Assembly (NCBI RefSeq): GCF_024758505.1
Contig: NZ_CP077970.1
Coordinates: 7,006,001-7,070,000, forward strand
Length of the DNA stretch: 64,000 nt
Source of the DNA: Bradyrhizobium arachidis
GTDB taxonomy: Bacteria; Pseudomonadota; Alphaproteobacteria; Rhizobiales; Xanthobacteraceae
Reading direction: 5' to 3'
Shown: one piece after another, positions 16,440 through 26,604 of the stretch
Numbering within the stretch: position 1 is the stretch's first letter
Layout of the letters: every line of letters begins with the position of its first letter
Made by a program: the position numbers and the translations under genes
Notes under the pieces: model-generated
Databases searched by the model: none
The model's input: the letters and a program-made list of their open reading frames with translations, nothing else
What the model was told of the DNA's origin: nothing

Positions 16440-17663
16440 ATGGACTACAGCTCAAAGTTCGATTCCTTGCTGTATGATCTCAAGCGAGATGGCAGGTACC
16501 GAACCTTCATCGACCTCGAAAGGCAAGTCGGAGCGTTGCCCACAGCGATCTGGCGGCGGCCCGACGGCACGGAAAGAATCGTCACCGTGTGGTGCAGCAA
16601 TGACTACCTTGGCATGGGTCAGCATCCTGACGTGCTCGCCGCCATGCAACGGACTATCGCCCAAACCGGCGGCGGAACGGGCGGAACCCGCAATATCTCC
16701 GGCCATCACCACGCGCATGTCCTGCTGGAGAAGGAGCTCGCGGAGCTGCATGGCAAGGCAGCGGCGTTGGTTTTCACGTCGGGCTGGATATCGAATCTCG
16801 CAACGCTCGGCGTGATCGGCAAGGTCCTCCCAGACTGTGTCATCTTCTCGGATGCGCTCAACCACAATTCGATGATCGAGGGAATCCGTCGCTCCGGCGC
16901 TGAGCGGGTCATCTTTCCGCATAACGACGTCGCCTATCTCGACGAGCGGATGGCGCGCTATGATCGGGACCGGCCGAAGCTCGTGGCTTTCGAGAGCGTC
17001 TACAGCATGGATGGCGACGTGGCTCCGATTGCCGCGATCTGCGATGTCGCCGATAAACATAACGCCCTCACCTATCTGGACGAGGTCCACGGCGTCGGCC
17101 TTTACGGTCCGCATGGCGGCGGGATCGCCGAGCGCGACGGCGTTGCCGATCGCATAACCATCATTGAGGGCACACTTGCCAAAGCATTCGGCGTGATGGG
17201 CGGATATATAGCCGCGCCCGGTAATCTGGTCGATGTCATCCGAAGTTTTGCGGACAGTTTCATCTTCACCACTTCCATCGGCCCCCACCTCGCGGCCGGC
17301 GCGCAGGCGGCGATCCGCCATCTGAGGTACAGCTCCACCGAGCGCGAGGCGCAACAGCGCAACATCGCACAACTGAAGTCCATGCTCGGCGCGGCGGGAC
17401 TTCCCGTTCCGCTCAGCGACAGCCACATCCTGCCGATCATGATCGGCGACGCTCATCTGTGCCGCCGCATCAGCGACGAGTTGCTGGAACGGCATTCGAT
17501 CTACATTCAGCCGATCAACTTTCCAACGGTTCCGCGCGGTCAGGAGCGACTTCGGCTGACCCCAGGTCCGTTTCACACCGAACGGCATATCAGCCGTCTC
17601 GTCGGAGCGCTGATCGATGTGGGCGAGCAATTGGGCTGGTCGTGGTCGAAGATTGCAGCTTGA
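16440..17663 (+). CDS. hemA: 5-aminolevulinate synthase
   Basis: The 407-residue PLP enzyme condenses glycine and succinyl-CoA to 5-aminolevulinate, the first step of haem synthesis in alphaproteobacteria. I chose the ATG at 16440 because the product then begins [11 protein letters not shown], matching the family N-terminus, with an AGAAGAGAG purine run upstream. An in-frame start at 16398 would add 14 residues. Signature regions are [10 protein letters not shown], the glycine loop [14 protein letters not shown], the PLP-ring aspartate in [12 protein letters not shown], and the Schiff-base lysine in [13 protein letters not shown]. The length is standard. It may be a second copy next to a housekeeping hemA. 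Extra haem supply would fit the cytochrome-rich cargo of this island. Confidence 0.95.
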   Translation: MDYSSKFDSLLYDLKRDGRYRTFIDLERQVGALPTAIWRRPDGTERIVTVWCSNDYLGMGQHPDVLAAMQRTIAQTGGGTGGTRNISGHHHAHVLLEKELAELHGKAAALVFTSGWISNLATLGVIGKVLPDCVIFSDALNHNSMIEGIRRSGAERVIFPHNDVAYLDERMARYDRDRPKLVAFESVYSMDGDVAPIAAICDVADKHNALTYLDEVHGVGLYGPHGGGIAERDGVADRITIIEGTLAKAFGVMGGYIAAPGNLVDVIRSFADSFIFTTSIGPHLAAGAQAAIRHLRYSSTEREAQQRNIAQLKSMLGAAGLPVPLSDSHILPIMIGDAHLCRRISDELLERHSIYIQPINFPTVPRGQERLRLTPGPFHTERHISRLVGALIDVGEQLGWSWSKIAA

Positions 17664-18044
17664 GGACTTCGAACGGAAGCCGCCATGCCATCACGACCAA
17701 TCGTCTGATCGACGGAGTCGCGATCTGTAGGCCCAACGACTGACCGGACGGCAACGCCCTCCGCTGGTAGACCGCCGTGGGCGGCCAATGACGCGCTCTG
17801 GCAGATCGCTCATGTTGGACTCTTTGACGGTGAATGGAGCCACCAGGTTGCCGTGTTCAAGGAATGGACGAGCGACGACGCCTATTCTGGTCGCCCGACC
17901 ATGTAGTGCCCAAGATAGTTTGGACGGCATTGTTCGGAGGGCTCAGCGACTACACAGGCTTCGTACAACAGTGTTTCGACCCGGGCGAGATCGGTTTGCT
18001 GTTGAACTCCGCTATCCCCGCCCTGCCCGATTGGAACGCCCTCA
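17664..18044. other. Non-coding stretch downstream of hemA
   Basis: No supported gene is seen. One plus-strand frame (about 17740-17907) reads ALWQIAHVGLFDGEWSHQV and ends GRPTM, which looks like a protein end but matches no family I know. It could be another gene relic. Confidence 0.35.
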
Positions 18045-18509
18045 TCAGAATCCCAAATCGCTGAGCTTCGGGTGGTTGTCTGGTCTGCGCCCCAAAGGCC
18101 AGTGAAACTTGCGGTCCGCCCCGGCAATGGGATGTTCGTTGGTGCTTGCGATGCGCCGGCGCATCAAGCCATCGGCCTCGAATTCCCAATTCTCGTTGCC
18201 ATAAGCGCGAAACCACTGCGCGCTGTCGTCGCGGTATTCGTAGGCGAAGCGGACGGCGATGCGATTGGAGGTAAAGGCCCACAATTCTTTGATCAGCCGG
18301 TAATCAAGCTCCCGCGTCCACTTGCGGGCGAGAAAGGCCTCTATGGCTGCGCGGCCGGAGAGGAACTCAGCCCGATTTCGCCATTGGCTGTCGGGGGTGT
18401 AGGCAAGGGCGACTTTGGCGGGATCGCGGGTATTCCAGCCATCCTCGGCGAGGCGGACCTTCTCGATCGCAGTCTGCTCGGTAAACGGTGGTAAAGGCGG
18501 ACGAAACAT
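18045..18509 (-). CDS. DUF1348 / NTF2-like protein
   Basis: The 154-residue cytoplasmic protein starts at the ATG at 18509. It has the SnoaL/NTF2-like cone fold pattern and the strong DUF1348 signature: [63 protein letters not shown] and [12 protein letters not shown]. Function is unknown; members are often induced with AraC-type regulators and small-molecule detoxification genes. It lies about 155 bases downstream of the AraC gene on the same strand and may be its target. Confidence 0.88.
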   Translation of the reverse strand: MFRPPLPPFTEQTAIEKVRLAEDGWNTRDPAKVALAYTPDSQWRNRAEFLSGRAAIEAFLARKWTRELDYRLIKELWAFTSNRIAVRFAYEYRDDSAQWFRAYGNENWEFEADGLMRRRIASTNEHPIAGADRKFHWPLGRRPDNHPKLSDLGF

Positions 18510-18663
18510 ATGCTTTCCTCCAGCTTGAAGTAGGTGCCATTTGTGGGGTATGCCGCGCTTGAAAGAAGAGGAGCGCATCTTCTCTACGATGGCCTTTTGC
18601 AATCTCCTGCGCACGCGCGCGAGATGGTAAGGAGTTTTCGATGTGTCGCGACTTGGTCCAATG

Positions 18664-19806
18664 TCACGGCTGGGACGAAAGTTGAGTGGCCTTTACCGCG
18701 GCGCGCGTGTGCGTATGACCCTCGGTGGTAGCTTCGATAACTCCAATCTCAGGAGCCGCGCACACGCCAGGACGAAACTGGTTCGCCACACCATCCTGGA
18801 TAGAGCTGTCCGAATCTTCTCGGGAGTACACAAACGCGTCGGGGAATTGGCGTTCGCTCCTGATAGCACGCCGCCAGCGCGCTGGGCTTTGGCCCGTAAA
18901 ACGCTTGAAGACGGTCGAGAAGTGCGCCTGAGCTTGGAAGCCGACGCTAAGCGCCACCTCTGCCAGCGGCATATCCGTGCTCGACAGCATCGACTTCGCA
19001 CTTTCGATACGCTGGTAAAGCAGATAATCGTGGGGACGATATCCCGTCGCAGCTCGAAACTGTCCAGCGAAGTACATCCGCGACAAACCGGCCACCGCGG
19101 CTAAATCCGCCAGACTCAAGGCTTCATCAAGGTGCGCGTTAACGTACTCCTGCACGCGCTTCAGTCGCCACTTGGGTAGAGCACTAGCCGTCGGCTGCGA
19201 CAATTCCATCCTTGCGATATGCATCACAAGAGTTTGGCCCACGCTCTCTGCATAGAGCCCGTCCCTTGTGTTGCTGCTCTCGACTAGCGTCCGGCCCAGC
19301 AATTCCGCCAATGGGTCACGAATAATAAGGTCGTTCAGATCTGAACTCGGCTGAGTTAGTCCGACCCCTTCAGCATCTTGGCGCTGGCGGAGGTAATCGC
19401 TCGATACGTGGAAGTGAATGAAGTCGCACGGCGCATAAAACTCCGCGCTCAATAACTGGGATGGGCCAGTGACATGCAACGTTCCTGCGCGCATGATACC
19501 GTCAAATATAGTATGTGGGCCCCTCGTGAACTTGAGTCGCGTTGTCTTCAGCGCAACACCAATAATGTACCGGTCGGACGGCGAGACCGCTTTTTCGCAA
19601 CGGCGGAAACTCCTGGGATCTACCCACCGCGATATCAAGATGTCGGCGTCGGTTTGCGGCGGTCCGTCGACTACAAGGCAGCGCCAAGTTCGCTCCTCAT
19701 AGAGGTCCCGATGATCTGTGTCATATCCGGCGCCAACAGTCCGCAAGGAGCGATGGGCAGCACCGTACCGGATCTTCGGTTTTGTCCTAAATGTCTGGAA
19801 ACGCAT
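18664..19806 (-). CDS. AraC-family transcriptional regulator
   Basis: This 380-residue regulator carries two C-terminal helix-turn-helix motifs (about residues 226-325), seen as [20 protein letters not shown], then [14 protein letters not shown], and [20 protein letters not shown] with [14 protein letters not shown]. The first 200 residues are a cupin-like sensing domain without a clear ligand motif. The C-terminal tail of about 55 residues after the HTH is longer than usual and low in structure. The next gene on the strand is DUF1348, with the catalase further upstream on the same strand, so an oxidative or aromatic-stress regulon is possible. Confidence 0.88.
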   Translation of the reverse strand: MRFQTFRTKPKIRYGAAHRSLRTVGAGYDTDHRDLYEERTWRCLVVDGPPQTDADILISRWVDPRSFRRCEKAVSPSDRYIIGVALKTTRLKFTRGPHTIFDGIMRAGTLHVTGPSQLLSAEFYAPCDFIHFHVSSDYLRQRQDAEGVGLTQPSSDLNDLIIRDPLAELLGRTLVESSNTRDGLYAESVGQTLVMHIARMELSQPTASALPKWRLKRVQEYVNAHLDEALSLADLAAVAGLSRMYFAGQFRAATGYRPHDYLLYQRIESAKSMLSSTDMPLAEVALSVGFQAQAHFSTVFKRFTGQSPARWRRAIRSERQFPDAFVYSREDSDSSIQDGVANQFRPGVCAAPEIGVIEATTEGHTHTRAAVKATQLSSQP

Positions 19807-19815
19807 CCTATCCGC

Positions 19816-20208
19816 CTATGTAACGAGGAGCGAGCACGAGCTAATGTAATGTAGGGGCCTCTCCGCTATCGTACTCGTCGCGTCGGATTTTCTAGATGTT
19901 CGTCCTAGGCCGCGTCGTAGTTGCGGCGCTGCAAAAGTATGTGCCTCGCTTTGTAAGAACGTTTGGCGGTTAACCCACGTCGTTTCGAACGCGCGGAGCC
20001 TTTCGCGTTGGGCGTCATGAGAAAGTTCCCGAGACGCTTTTGACCTATCCATACAATAAGCGTCCTGCAGACGTACAATCAAAGCTAAATCGTCAAATTG
20101 CATGGAGCGGGTCCAGACAATATCTAAGTGCCTCGTCGGCTCAGCCTCCGGCGGAAACCCAGGAGGACCGCGAAATTGCCGCGAACCTGCATTGATCGCT
20201 TTGAACAT
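19816..20208 (-). CDS. Hypothetical protein with strong ribosome site
   Basis: A very good ribosome site (AGGAGGAGCGGTAAATG) precedes this 130-residue frame, the main reason to list it. The product begins MFKAINAGSRQF, is rich in R, S and T and has no recognisable domain. Its end runs close to the start of the AraC gene. The catalase gene lies upstream on the same strand. It may be a genuine orphan or the start of a gene whose remainder has decayed. Confidence 0.35.
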   Translation of the reverse strand: MFKAINAGSRQFRGPPGFPPEAEPTRHLDIVWTRSMQFDDLALIVRLQDAYCMDRSKASRELSHDAQRERLRAFETTWVNRQTFLQSEAHTFAAPQLRRGLGRTSRKSDATSTIAERPLHYISSCSLLVT

Positions 20209-20513
20209 TTACCGCTCCTCCTACTTCCTCACGATGACATTGGACTGGGTCTTCCCAACCAGATCGATGACTAGCAACTTTATACGACTGCGGGCTTTTT
20301 CCTCTGGAGGCCTGGATAGGCAACGCAATCAAACAGCACCGCTATCATGCAAATTTGCTTCATTTCTCTTCCGCTCAAGTAAGCAGATGAGGAAATTATC
20401 TAGCTCTCCGACTGGCTGGTCTTCCGATCCCTCCAAGTCTCGCTGGTGCGCCTTCGCTTAAAGTTCGCCGGCCGGTGGGATTTCCCGAATTCCATGAAGA
20501 TGTTTGGTTTACG
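20209..20513. other. Non-coding stretch downstream of the catalase gene
   Basis: No gene or clear terminator is seen. The left end holds the ribosome site of the hypothetical gene described at 19816-20208. Confidence 0.35.
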
Positions 20514-21506
20514 TCACTGGCGCTCGCCAAAAGAGACCGAATACGCAGCGTTGCGAACGGCGAACATTGGATCGGCAGCTTCGATGCCGTTCGGGAAAGC
20601 CCCCGGCATGAACAACAGGCTCCTGTCTGCCGTCGTCTGATCGGGAGCTATACGCTCCACTCTGATCGTTCCAAGCTTCACCAAGGTTCGGGTTTCGGGC
20701 CATGCAATCGACGGATCTTCGACCTTATCGCCGGATTCAGCCAGTTGAGCAAACCAATCAAATCGGATCGGCGTCGTAGCGATGCGTTTGGCAATTTCCT
20801 CGCTCAGGTAATTCGGACCCTTTGAGTTACGAGTCGCCTCGTCGAGGTAGTGCTCGCCGGCCTCCGGGACAAAGCGATATCTTAAGAAGTGCCGTTCGCT
20901 TTTTGCGTCGATGAAAGCAACCGAATTTACTCCGAAGTAGGCCGTGGTGGCATAACTCACTGGCGGTGGGTTCTGTGTCGTAAGGAATTTCTTGGCGATA
21001 GGGTGACTCTCCAGAAACTTGTCGAGCGCCGTGGGCTTTGCTACTCCGGGCCCGCTTGAGCCGATCGCACGGAGTAGCATCCCAAGCCCATCCGCTGTCG
21101 CCGTCGGAAACCCATTGAAACTGTGGGTGACGACATCTAGGTCCGCATCGCTACCGGACCGGAATTTAATGGCAAGACCGCGTGGATTGGCCTCGCCAAT
21201 ATTGTCGGGGATATCCGGAATACCGCCGAAGTCGGAGAATCTGATCGTCACCGGAACGGGGGGGCCGGCGAACACAGCGGCTTTGCTAAGAGCGCTTGCG
21301 TCATCCGTCGGAACAAAACTGCCTTCCAATATCACACCTTTTGCGTGATTTGCTCTTGCACGGTGTTTTCCGAAGGCTGCATGGAAGTCATCGACCAATT
21401 GCGCGCCATCCTCAGCGCGAAATGTAGTCGGTTGGATTGAGGCGAGAGAGCCGGCTGCCAGAGCCCCCAACACGCGCGGGCTCGCTTGCTTGACATCTAT
21501 CGACAT
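20514..21506 (-). CDS. Catalase-family peroxidase (SrpA-like)
   Basis: The 330-residue haem protein belongs to the short monofunctional catalase-related peroxidases. The start is at 21506 because AAAGGAG lies ten bases upstream. An N-terminal region with a weak leader (about residues 9-28) may be an export signal. The catalytic histidine region is HRARANHAKGVILEGSF, followed by VTIRFSDFGGIPDIPD and a NPRGLAIKFR segment. The distal asparagine region is VVTHSFNGFPTATADG, and RHFLRYRFVPEAGEHYL matches the family middle. It lacks the C-terminal flavodoxin-like and wrapping domains of large catalases, normal for SrpA types. Likely role: removal of hydrogen or organic peroxides. Confidence 0.9.
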   Translation of the reverse strand: MSIDVKQASPRVLGALAAGSLASIQPTTFRAEDGAQLVDDFHAAFGKHRARANHAKGVILEGSFVPTDDASALSKAAVFAGPPVPVTIRFSDFGGIPDIPDNIGEANPRGLAIKFRSGSDADLDVVTHSFNGFPTATADGLGMLLRAIGSSGPGVAKPTALDKFLESHPIAKKFLTTQNPPPVSYATTAYFGVNSVAFIDAKSERHFLRYRFVPEAGEHYLDEATRNSKGPNYLSEEIAKRIATTPIRFDWFAQLAESGDKVEDPSIAWPETRTLVKLGTIRVERIAPDQTTADRSLLFMPGAFPNGIEAADPMFAVRNAAYSVSFGERQ

Positions 21507-21619
21507 GCCTGCACTCCTTTTGGTAACAAGTTGGGTTAACATGACTTTCGCGTGTGATATTGGGTATTTGCTTTCCGCTCGCGCCACCGTTTGGCTATCA
21601 CGTATTTCTGCTGCGGATG

Positions 21620-21727
21620 AGACACAGATGACACCAAGCTGAAAACGAATCTATTCCACCATGGTGTCGCCGACACTTTGGGATCGATCGGCGCAATTAT
21701 GCCGGCGACCGTCAGTCGCGAATTCGA
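21620..21727 (+). repeat. Dispersed repeat (CACCATGGTGTCGCC family), copy A
   Basis: This stretch matches 22280-22387 at high identity over about 105 bases and 48305-48365 over about 60 bases. The core is CACCATGGTGTCGCCGA followed by CTTTGGGATCGATC. It is open in frame on both strands, so it may be part of an old coding sequence, but I cannot name the protein. It lies in a 550-base gap upstream of the catalase gene that otherwise shows nothing. Confidence 0.65.
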
Positions 21728-22058
21728 GAGCAATTCGGTGTGCCCGCTCGACAGCTACGAGAAGGCCTTGTACGACGCGGCAACAGCGGCCCAGGCCCGC
21801 GAGCCGCCCGGCATCCAGGAATTGCACAACGAATCCGAATGGCGTTCACTTTGCCGCTTTGATCAGAGGATCGTAGATCTTTTGATCGAGCTCTTTCGCC
21901 ACCGCCGTCACTCTTTCGTTGCCATGTGTGCGATCGATCAACAGGCTGAGCAGTTCCGACGACTATAATGCCCGCGCGTATCCATCACTTGCTCACGCCT
22001 GTCGATCACGGCAAGCGGCTCTCGCTGCAACACCAAGTGACTCTCGCTGCAACCGTTG

Positions 22059-22244
22059 TCAGGCGGCTTGAAACCGGCCTAACCATCTGCGGTCAGCCTC
22101 CCGGCGGGCCTTGAAGCGATCAGCGCACTTCCGTGAACAGAGGGCGGTTCGCCAGGAGTAGTAGCGGACGAGACCAAACTTTCCGTCACAGATGGCGCAG
22201 CGCTTCGCTGCGCCATCCCGAAGATACTGGGGACTGCTGCACAT
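22059..22244 (-). CDS. Small four-cysteine zinc-ribbon-like protein
   Basis: A strong ribosome site (CAGGAGGCGAAAATG) starts a 61-residue protein with two CxxC-type pairs, CAICDGKFG and LCSRKC, separated by YYSWRTAL, followed by a basic tail (RFKARREADRRWL). The arrangement fits a single structural zinc site. Similar small proteins occur in Bradyrhizobium and relatives, with no known role. The gene lies between two copies of the dispersed repeat, and its 5' side is close to copy B. Confidence 0.65.
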   Translation of the reverse strand: MCSSPQYLRDGAAKRCAICDGKFGLVRYYSWRTALCSRKCADRFKARREADRRWLGRFQAA

Positions 22245-22279
22245 TTTCGCCTCCTGCGGGTCTCGCGTGGGTAGTACAC

Positions 22280-22387
22280 GAGGCACAGATGACACCCGAT
22301 CTGAAGACAAATCCATTGCACCATGGTGTCGCCGATACTTTGGAATCGATCAGCGCAATCATGCCAGCGACCCTCAGTCGCGAATTT
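22280..22387 (+). repeat. Dispersed repeat (CACCATGGTGTCGCC family), copy B
   Basis: This second long copy has the same extent and orientation as 21620-21727, with about one mismatch per eight bases. Similarity fades after the CTCAGTCGCGAATTTGAA segment. The remaining bases up to 22590 show no gene. Confidence 0.65.
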
Positions 22388-22589
22388 GAAGACCAATTCG
22401 ATGCGCCGCTCTACGGCCACGGGATCGCCGATAGGCTCTGCAAGCACAGCGAGGCAGCGGCACAGGGCCGCTGCATCCAGCAGCGTCTGACGTTATTCGT
22501 ATCGTCGTAATGGAACGCGTATACCTGCCTCTTCTTATGGCCGGACTGGAAGTTGCCGCAGCGCGAGGCCGGATGACGTTCTGCTCGCC

Positions 22590-23241
<652 letters not shown>

Positions 23242-23770
23242 ATACTCTCCCAACCAACAAGCAAACGATGAATGCAAAAGAACTACGCCCCCACGATCGA
23301 TGCCTTCATCGAAGGCCTGGTCCAGTTTGGCAGCCACTAAACATTCCGACAAGATGAACGCTCGATACAACTGATCAGTCACTCCTGTTCCCGATCGGTG
23401 ACCGGACCGCTACCCGGTGTGCCACGTGACGCGATGACGGAGGAGTTCGTCTCGCGTCGCGACGTGTGCGTTCCACCTTTCTTAGCTGAGCATCGGGCTC
23501 CTTCGCGTCGAGCAGCAGCCGATCACGCGCTACGGCGCATCTCTACGTCCGAGGCGCCGCCTGCGGTAGATGAGTCCCGCGTGCACGGAGGGCGCCAGCC
23601 AATTATCGGTGAAACTGCGCTGCCTTTGCACCGTAAGGAAGATGTCGGCATCGTCGATGATGCGATGATGCAGCGGCGGTGACGAAAGCAAACCGAGTCT
23701 TGGGCGTCCTCACAGGCCATACGGGCCTGGATTACAAATCTTTTGTCAATTTCACACACAGCCACTGGCG
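23242..23770. other. Non-coding stretch between SDR pseudogene and ABC operon
   Basis: Several open frames exist, but none has motifs or ribosome sites that convince. No terminator is obvious for the ABC operon that ends here. Confidence 0.35.
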
Positions 23771-24634
23771 CTAACGATCGCGACCGGACATACGATATAA
23801 CTCGCGTGCACCGGCATCGAGCAGGAAGCCGAGCAAGCCAATAATCAGTACTGTCGCCGTCAGTTCGGAATAGGCGAGACGATCGCGCGTATCGAGGATG
23901 AAATATCCAAGCCCGGCGGATACGCCGAGCATTTCGCAGGGTACCAAAACGATCCAGACGATGCCGATCGCCAGCCGCAGCCCGGTGAGAACGTGACCGA
24001 GCACGCCGGGGACAATGATATGGCGCAGCGTTTCCCAGCGCGTCGCGGACAGGCTGGAGGCAAGGCGGAGCCAGTTCGGCTCAAGATTTTTCACGCCCTC
24101 AGCGGTGTTCAGAAGGATCGGCCATATAGCTGCGAAGGTGAGCAGGAAATAGATCGGTCGGTCACCGACTCCGAACACCATCACCGCGATTGGCATCCAC
24201 GACAATGGCGAGATCATGCGCAGGAATTGGAATGCCGGAGATGTGGCAGCGTTCAGGTGGCTGTAGCTGCCCACGGCAAGGCCAAGTGGCACTCCTATCA
24301 GAAGCGCCAGGCCCAATCCAACCGCCACGCGGCGCAGACTGACCAAAATGTGGACTGGCAGATCGGACTGCGTGACGAGTTGTGCCAGAGTCGCGAACGC
24401 GCTTGTAGGGGAGAAGTGACCGACGAAACTGAGCGGCGTGGCGATAACATCGGTGCCGACCCACCACAGAATCAATAAAACTGCGAGCCCGCTGGTGCCC
24501 AGCACGGTTTTGGTGAGCGAGGCCCGCCCATGGACAATCTGCCCGGCCGCCGCTTTCCTCGCCTGACTTTGTCGGACGGGAGATGTGGATTTGCCCACGG
24601 CAGGAAGCCCATCAGATGGCCACCTGGCAGTCAT
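23771..24634 (-). CDS. ABC transporter permease, nitrate/sulfonate/taurine type
   Basis: The 287-residue inner-membrane protein has about six helices and the BPD_transp_1 domain. The EAA-like loop for the ATPase is seen around EPNWLRLASSLSATRW-ETLRHIIVPG. A hydrophilic N-terminus of about 40 residues precedes the first helix (VLGTSGLAVLLILWWVG). Its start overlaps the stop of the substrate-binding gene by four bases (ATGA), so the two are translationally coupled. It is the last gene of a five-gene minus-strand operon. Confidence 0.92.
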   Translation of the reverse strand: MTARWPSDGLPAVGKSTSPVRQSQARKAAAGQIVHGRASLTKTVLGTSGLAVLLILWWVGTDVIATPLSFVGHFSPTSAFATLAQLVTQSDLPVHILVSLRRVAVGLGLALLIGVPLGLAVGSYSHLNAATSPAFQFLRMISPLSWMPIAVMVFGVGDRPIYFLLTFAAIWPILLNTAEGVKNLEPNWLRLASSLSATRWETLRHIIVPGVLGHVLTGLRLAIGIVWIVLVPCEMLGVSAGLGYFILDTRDRLAYSELTATVLIIGLLGFLLDAGARELYRMSGRDR

Positions 24635-25818
24635 GCGACGATGACCTCCGTGCGCGTAAACGATTCCGGCAGGCCGAATGCAGCCATTCCGCCCGCGGCT
24701 GTCACCGCGGCCTTCACGAACCTATCGTCGACCAGTTCTCGTGCCGCTGTGGCAGGGTCGAGGGCGTCGAGGAACGTCCCGTTTCCTTCGATAAGCGTAT
24801 CCTTCAAACGTCGGACCAATTCTTCAGTGTAACTTGGATAGGGATAGGGTTGGAAATCGATACGCCGTTCGCGCCAAGAAGCGTTGCGGATCGCACCGGA
24901 TTTCAAGTATGCGGCGTGGTCGGCCTCCGGCGGGGCTAGCACTTTCTCGAGCACAGCGACGGTGTGCGGGGTGTATCTATTGACATTCTCTTTGGACAGC
25001 AGGGAAGCGGTCTCGAGGCGGTTTTCGCGGGTCCAGAGCTGCGCTTTGACCATGGCACTGATCACCTTTTGCGACCATTCGGGACGCTGCTGCAGATCAC
25101 GCTCGTGCATGAAGACGACGCAGCAGGCGTGATCCTTCCAAACATCGCCGGTAAAGCGCAGAATTTTTCCGATTCCGAGTGTTTCGGCCGTGGCGTTGAA
25201 AGGTTCCGCAACGATGTAACCGGCGATCTGGCCGGTGGCGAGGGCCGGCACCATATCGGCAGGCGCCATCACAATAAGATTGACTTCTTTCGCTGCCGGA
25301 TCGCCGGTCCGTTTAGACACTGCGGTCAAGCCGTTCTCGCGCAGCAAGATTTGCAACACGACGTTATGGATCGAATACCAGAATGGAATTGCGACGGTCT
25401 TGCCGCCAAGTTCCTTGACGCTGTTGATCTGAGGACCGACGCTGAGGCCGGAGCCACAGGTATGATTCCACGCGACAACCTTCGCGGCCGCCTTGCTGCC
25501 GAAGCGCGCCCACACAGTCATCGGTGAAAGCAAATGAACGACATTGACCTGCCCCGAGATGAAGGCTTCCAGCACCTGCGCCCAGCTCCGCAGCATCACC
25601 GGCTTTTCGGCGCTAAGACCCTCGGCTTCGAAGTATCCTCTGCCATGAGCGACCAGCAGCGGCGTGGCATCCGTAATAGGGAGATAGCCAATCCGCACCG
25701 GCGCATCGGTTTCCTGCGCGCGCGCCTCATAGCTGCGGAGCAGCGGGAGGGCGCCGGACGCGGTAAACAGGGCAGCGAGTTTCATTATCTCGCGGCGGGA
25801 AACGGCATCGATGGACAT
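24631..25818 (-). CDS. ABC transporter substrate-binding protein, NMT1/NrtA-like with Tat signal
   Basis: The 395-residue periplasmic protein begins with a twin-arginine type leader (SRREIMKLAALFTASGALPL). The mature part has the features of CmpA/NrtA/SsuA-type binding proteins: RIGYLPITDATPLLVAHGRG-YFEAEGL, LLSPMTVWARFGSKAAAK, GKTVAIPFWYSIHNVVLQ and a C-terminal domain with FMHERDLQQRPEW. Proteins of this group bind nitrate, bicarbonate, sulfonates, taurine or related small anions. The neighbouring acyl-CoA dehydrogenase-like gene makes an organosulfur compound a plausible substrate, but this is inference. The gap to the upstream ATPase gene is 15 bases. Confidence 0.9.
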   Translation of the reverse strand: MSIDAVSRREIMKLAALFTASGALPLLRSYEARAQETDAPVRIGYLPITDATPLLVAHGRGYFEAEGLSAEKPVMLRSWAQVLEAFISGQVNVVHLLSPMTVWARFGSKAAAKVVAWNHTCGSGLSVGPQINSVKELGGKTVAIPFWYSIHNVVLQILLRENGLTAVSKRTGDPAAKEVNLIVMAPADMVPALATGQIAGYIVAEPFNATAETLGIGKILRFTGDVWKDHACCVVFMHERDLQQRPEWSQKVISAMVKAQLWTRENRLETASLLSKENVNRYTPHTVAVLEKVLAPPEADHAAYLKSGAIRNASWRERRIDFQPYPYPSYTEELVRRLKDTLIEGNGTFLDALDPATAARELVDDRFVKAAVTAAGGMAAFGLPESFTRTEVIVA

Positions 25819-25833
25819 GGATTAGCGCCTCGA

Positions 25834-26604
25834 TCAGTTGCGGCGAGCCGCGTTTCGTAGCGTCGTCAGTATTTCGACCCGGATTGCTCCAAGTTCGGCA
25901 ACGTAGTCTTCCCTTGGCTTCGCCAGGTCGATCGTCCACTCGCCGATCTGGTGGGCCGGAGCGCCGCCCAGCAGAAGAAGGCGATCGGAGACAAGGAGAG
26001 CTTCGTCGATATCGTGGGTGATCAGGACAGCCGCCGTTCGGGAATCGTGCACGATCTTCAACAGCAAATGCTGCATTTCACTGCGCGTTACTTCGTCAAG
26101 TGCGCCAAACGGCTCATCGAGCAGAAGAATTTCGGGTTTTCGGGCGAGGCACCGCGCCAGCGCCGTTCGCTGCGCCATGCCGCCCGACAACTGATCCGGA
26201 AAAAGCCGACGTGCATGCGACAAGCCTACCGCATTAATCGCCGCATCCACACGTGCGCGGCTTTCCTCGCGCGACAGATGCGGCTGACGCTTGAAGCTGA
26301 GACCAAAGGCGACGTTCCTCTCGAGCGACAACCACGGCAAGAGGCTCGGGTCCTGGAATGCGATGGACACACGCGGGTTCATGCCGTGCAGCGGCACGCC
26401 ATTCATACGCACGATTCCATCGGTCGGTTGCTGCAACCCCGCCAGCACGCGCAGCAGGCTCGACTTGCCGACACCACTCGAGCCGAGAATGCTGATAGTC
26501 TCCCCGGCCCCAAGCACGAAATCGAAGCTTTGAAGCACACCATGGCTCTCGCCCGGATAGCGAAGGCCAATATTGCTCGCTTCGAGCACCGGCTTCGCGG
26601 TCAT
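25834..26604 (-). CDS. ABC transporter ATP-binding protein, NitT/TauT type
   Basis: This 256-residue ATPase has all the expected motifs: Walker A GSSGVGKSS near residue 40, Q-loop region AFQDPSLLPW, signature LSGGMAQRTALARC near 145, Walker B ILLLDEPFGALDE, and the H-loop LITHDIDEA. It energises the permease and binding protein encoded downstream. Its start overlaps the stop of the acyl-CoA dehydrogenase-like gene by four bases. Confidence 0.95.
   Translation of the reverse strand: MTAKPVLEASNIGLRYPGESHGVLQSFDFVLGAGETISILGSSGVGKSSLLRVLAGLQQPTDGIVRMNGVPLHGMNPRVSIAFQDPSLLPWLSLERNVAFGLSFKRQPHLSREESRARVDAAINAVGLSHARRLFPDQLSGGMAQRTALARCLARKPEILLLDEPFGALDEVTRSEMQHLLLKIVHDSRTAAVLITHDIDEALLVSDRLLLLGGAPAHQIGEWTIDLAKPREDYVAELGAIRVEILTTLRNAARRN

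Noticed and set aside
16452..17630. Minus-strand frame of 392 codons opposite hemA
   Set aside because: It has no domain and lacks a ribosome site; hemA on the plus strand explains the region.
20102..20461. Plus-strand frame of 119 codons downstream of the catalase gene
   Set aside because: Its composition is random-looking, it has no ribosome site, and it opposes the better-supported minus-strand ribosome site at 20208.
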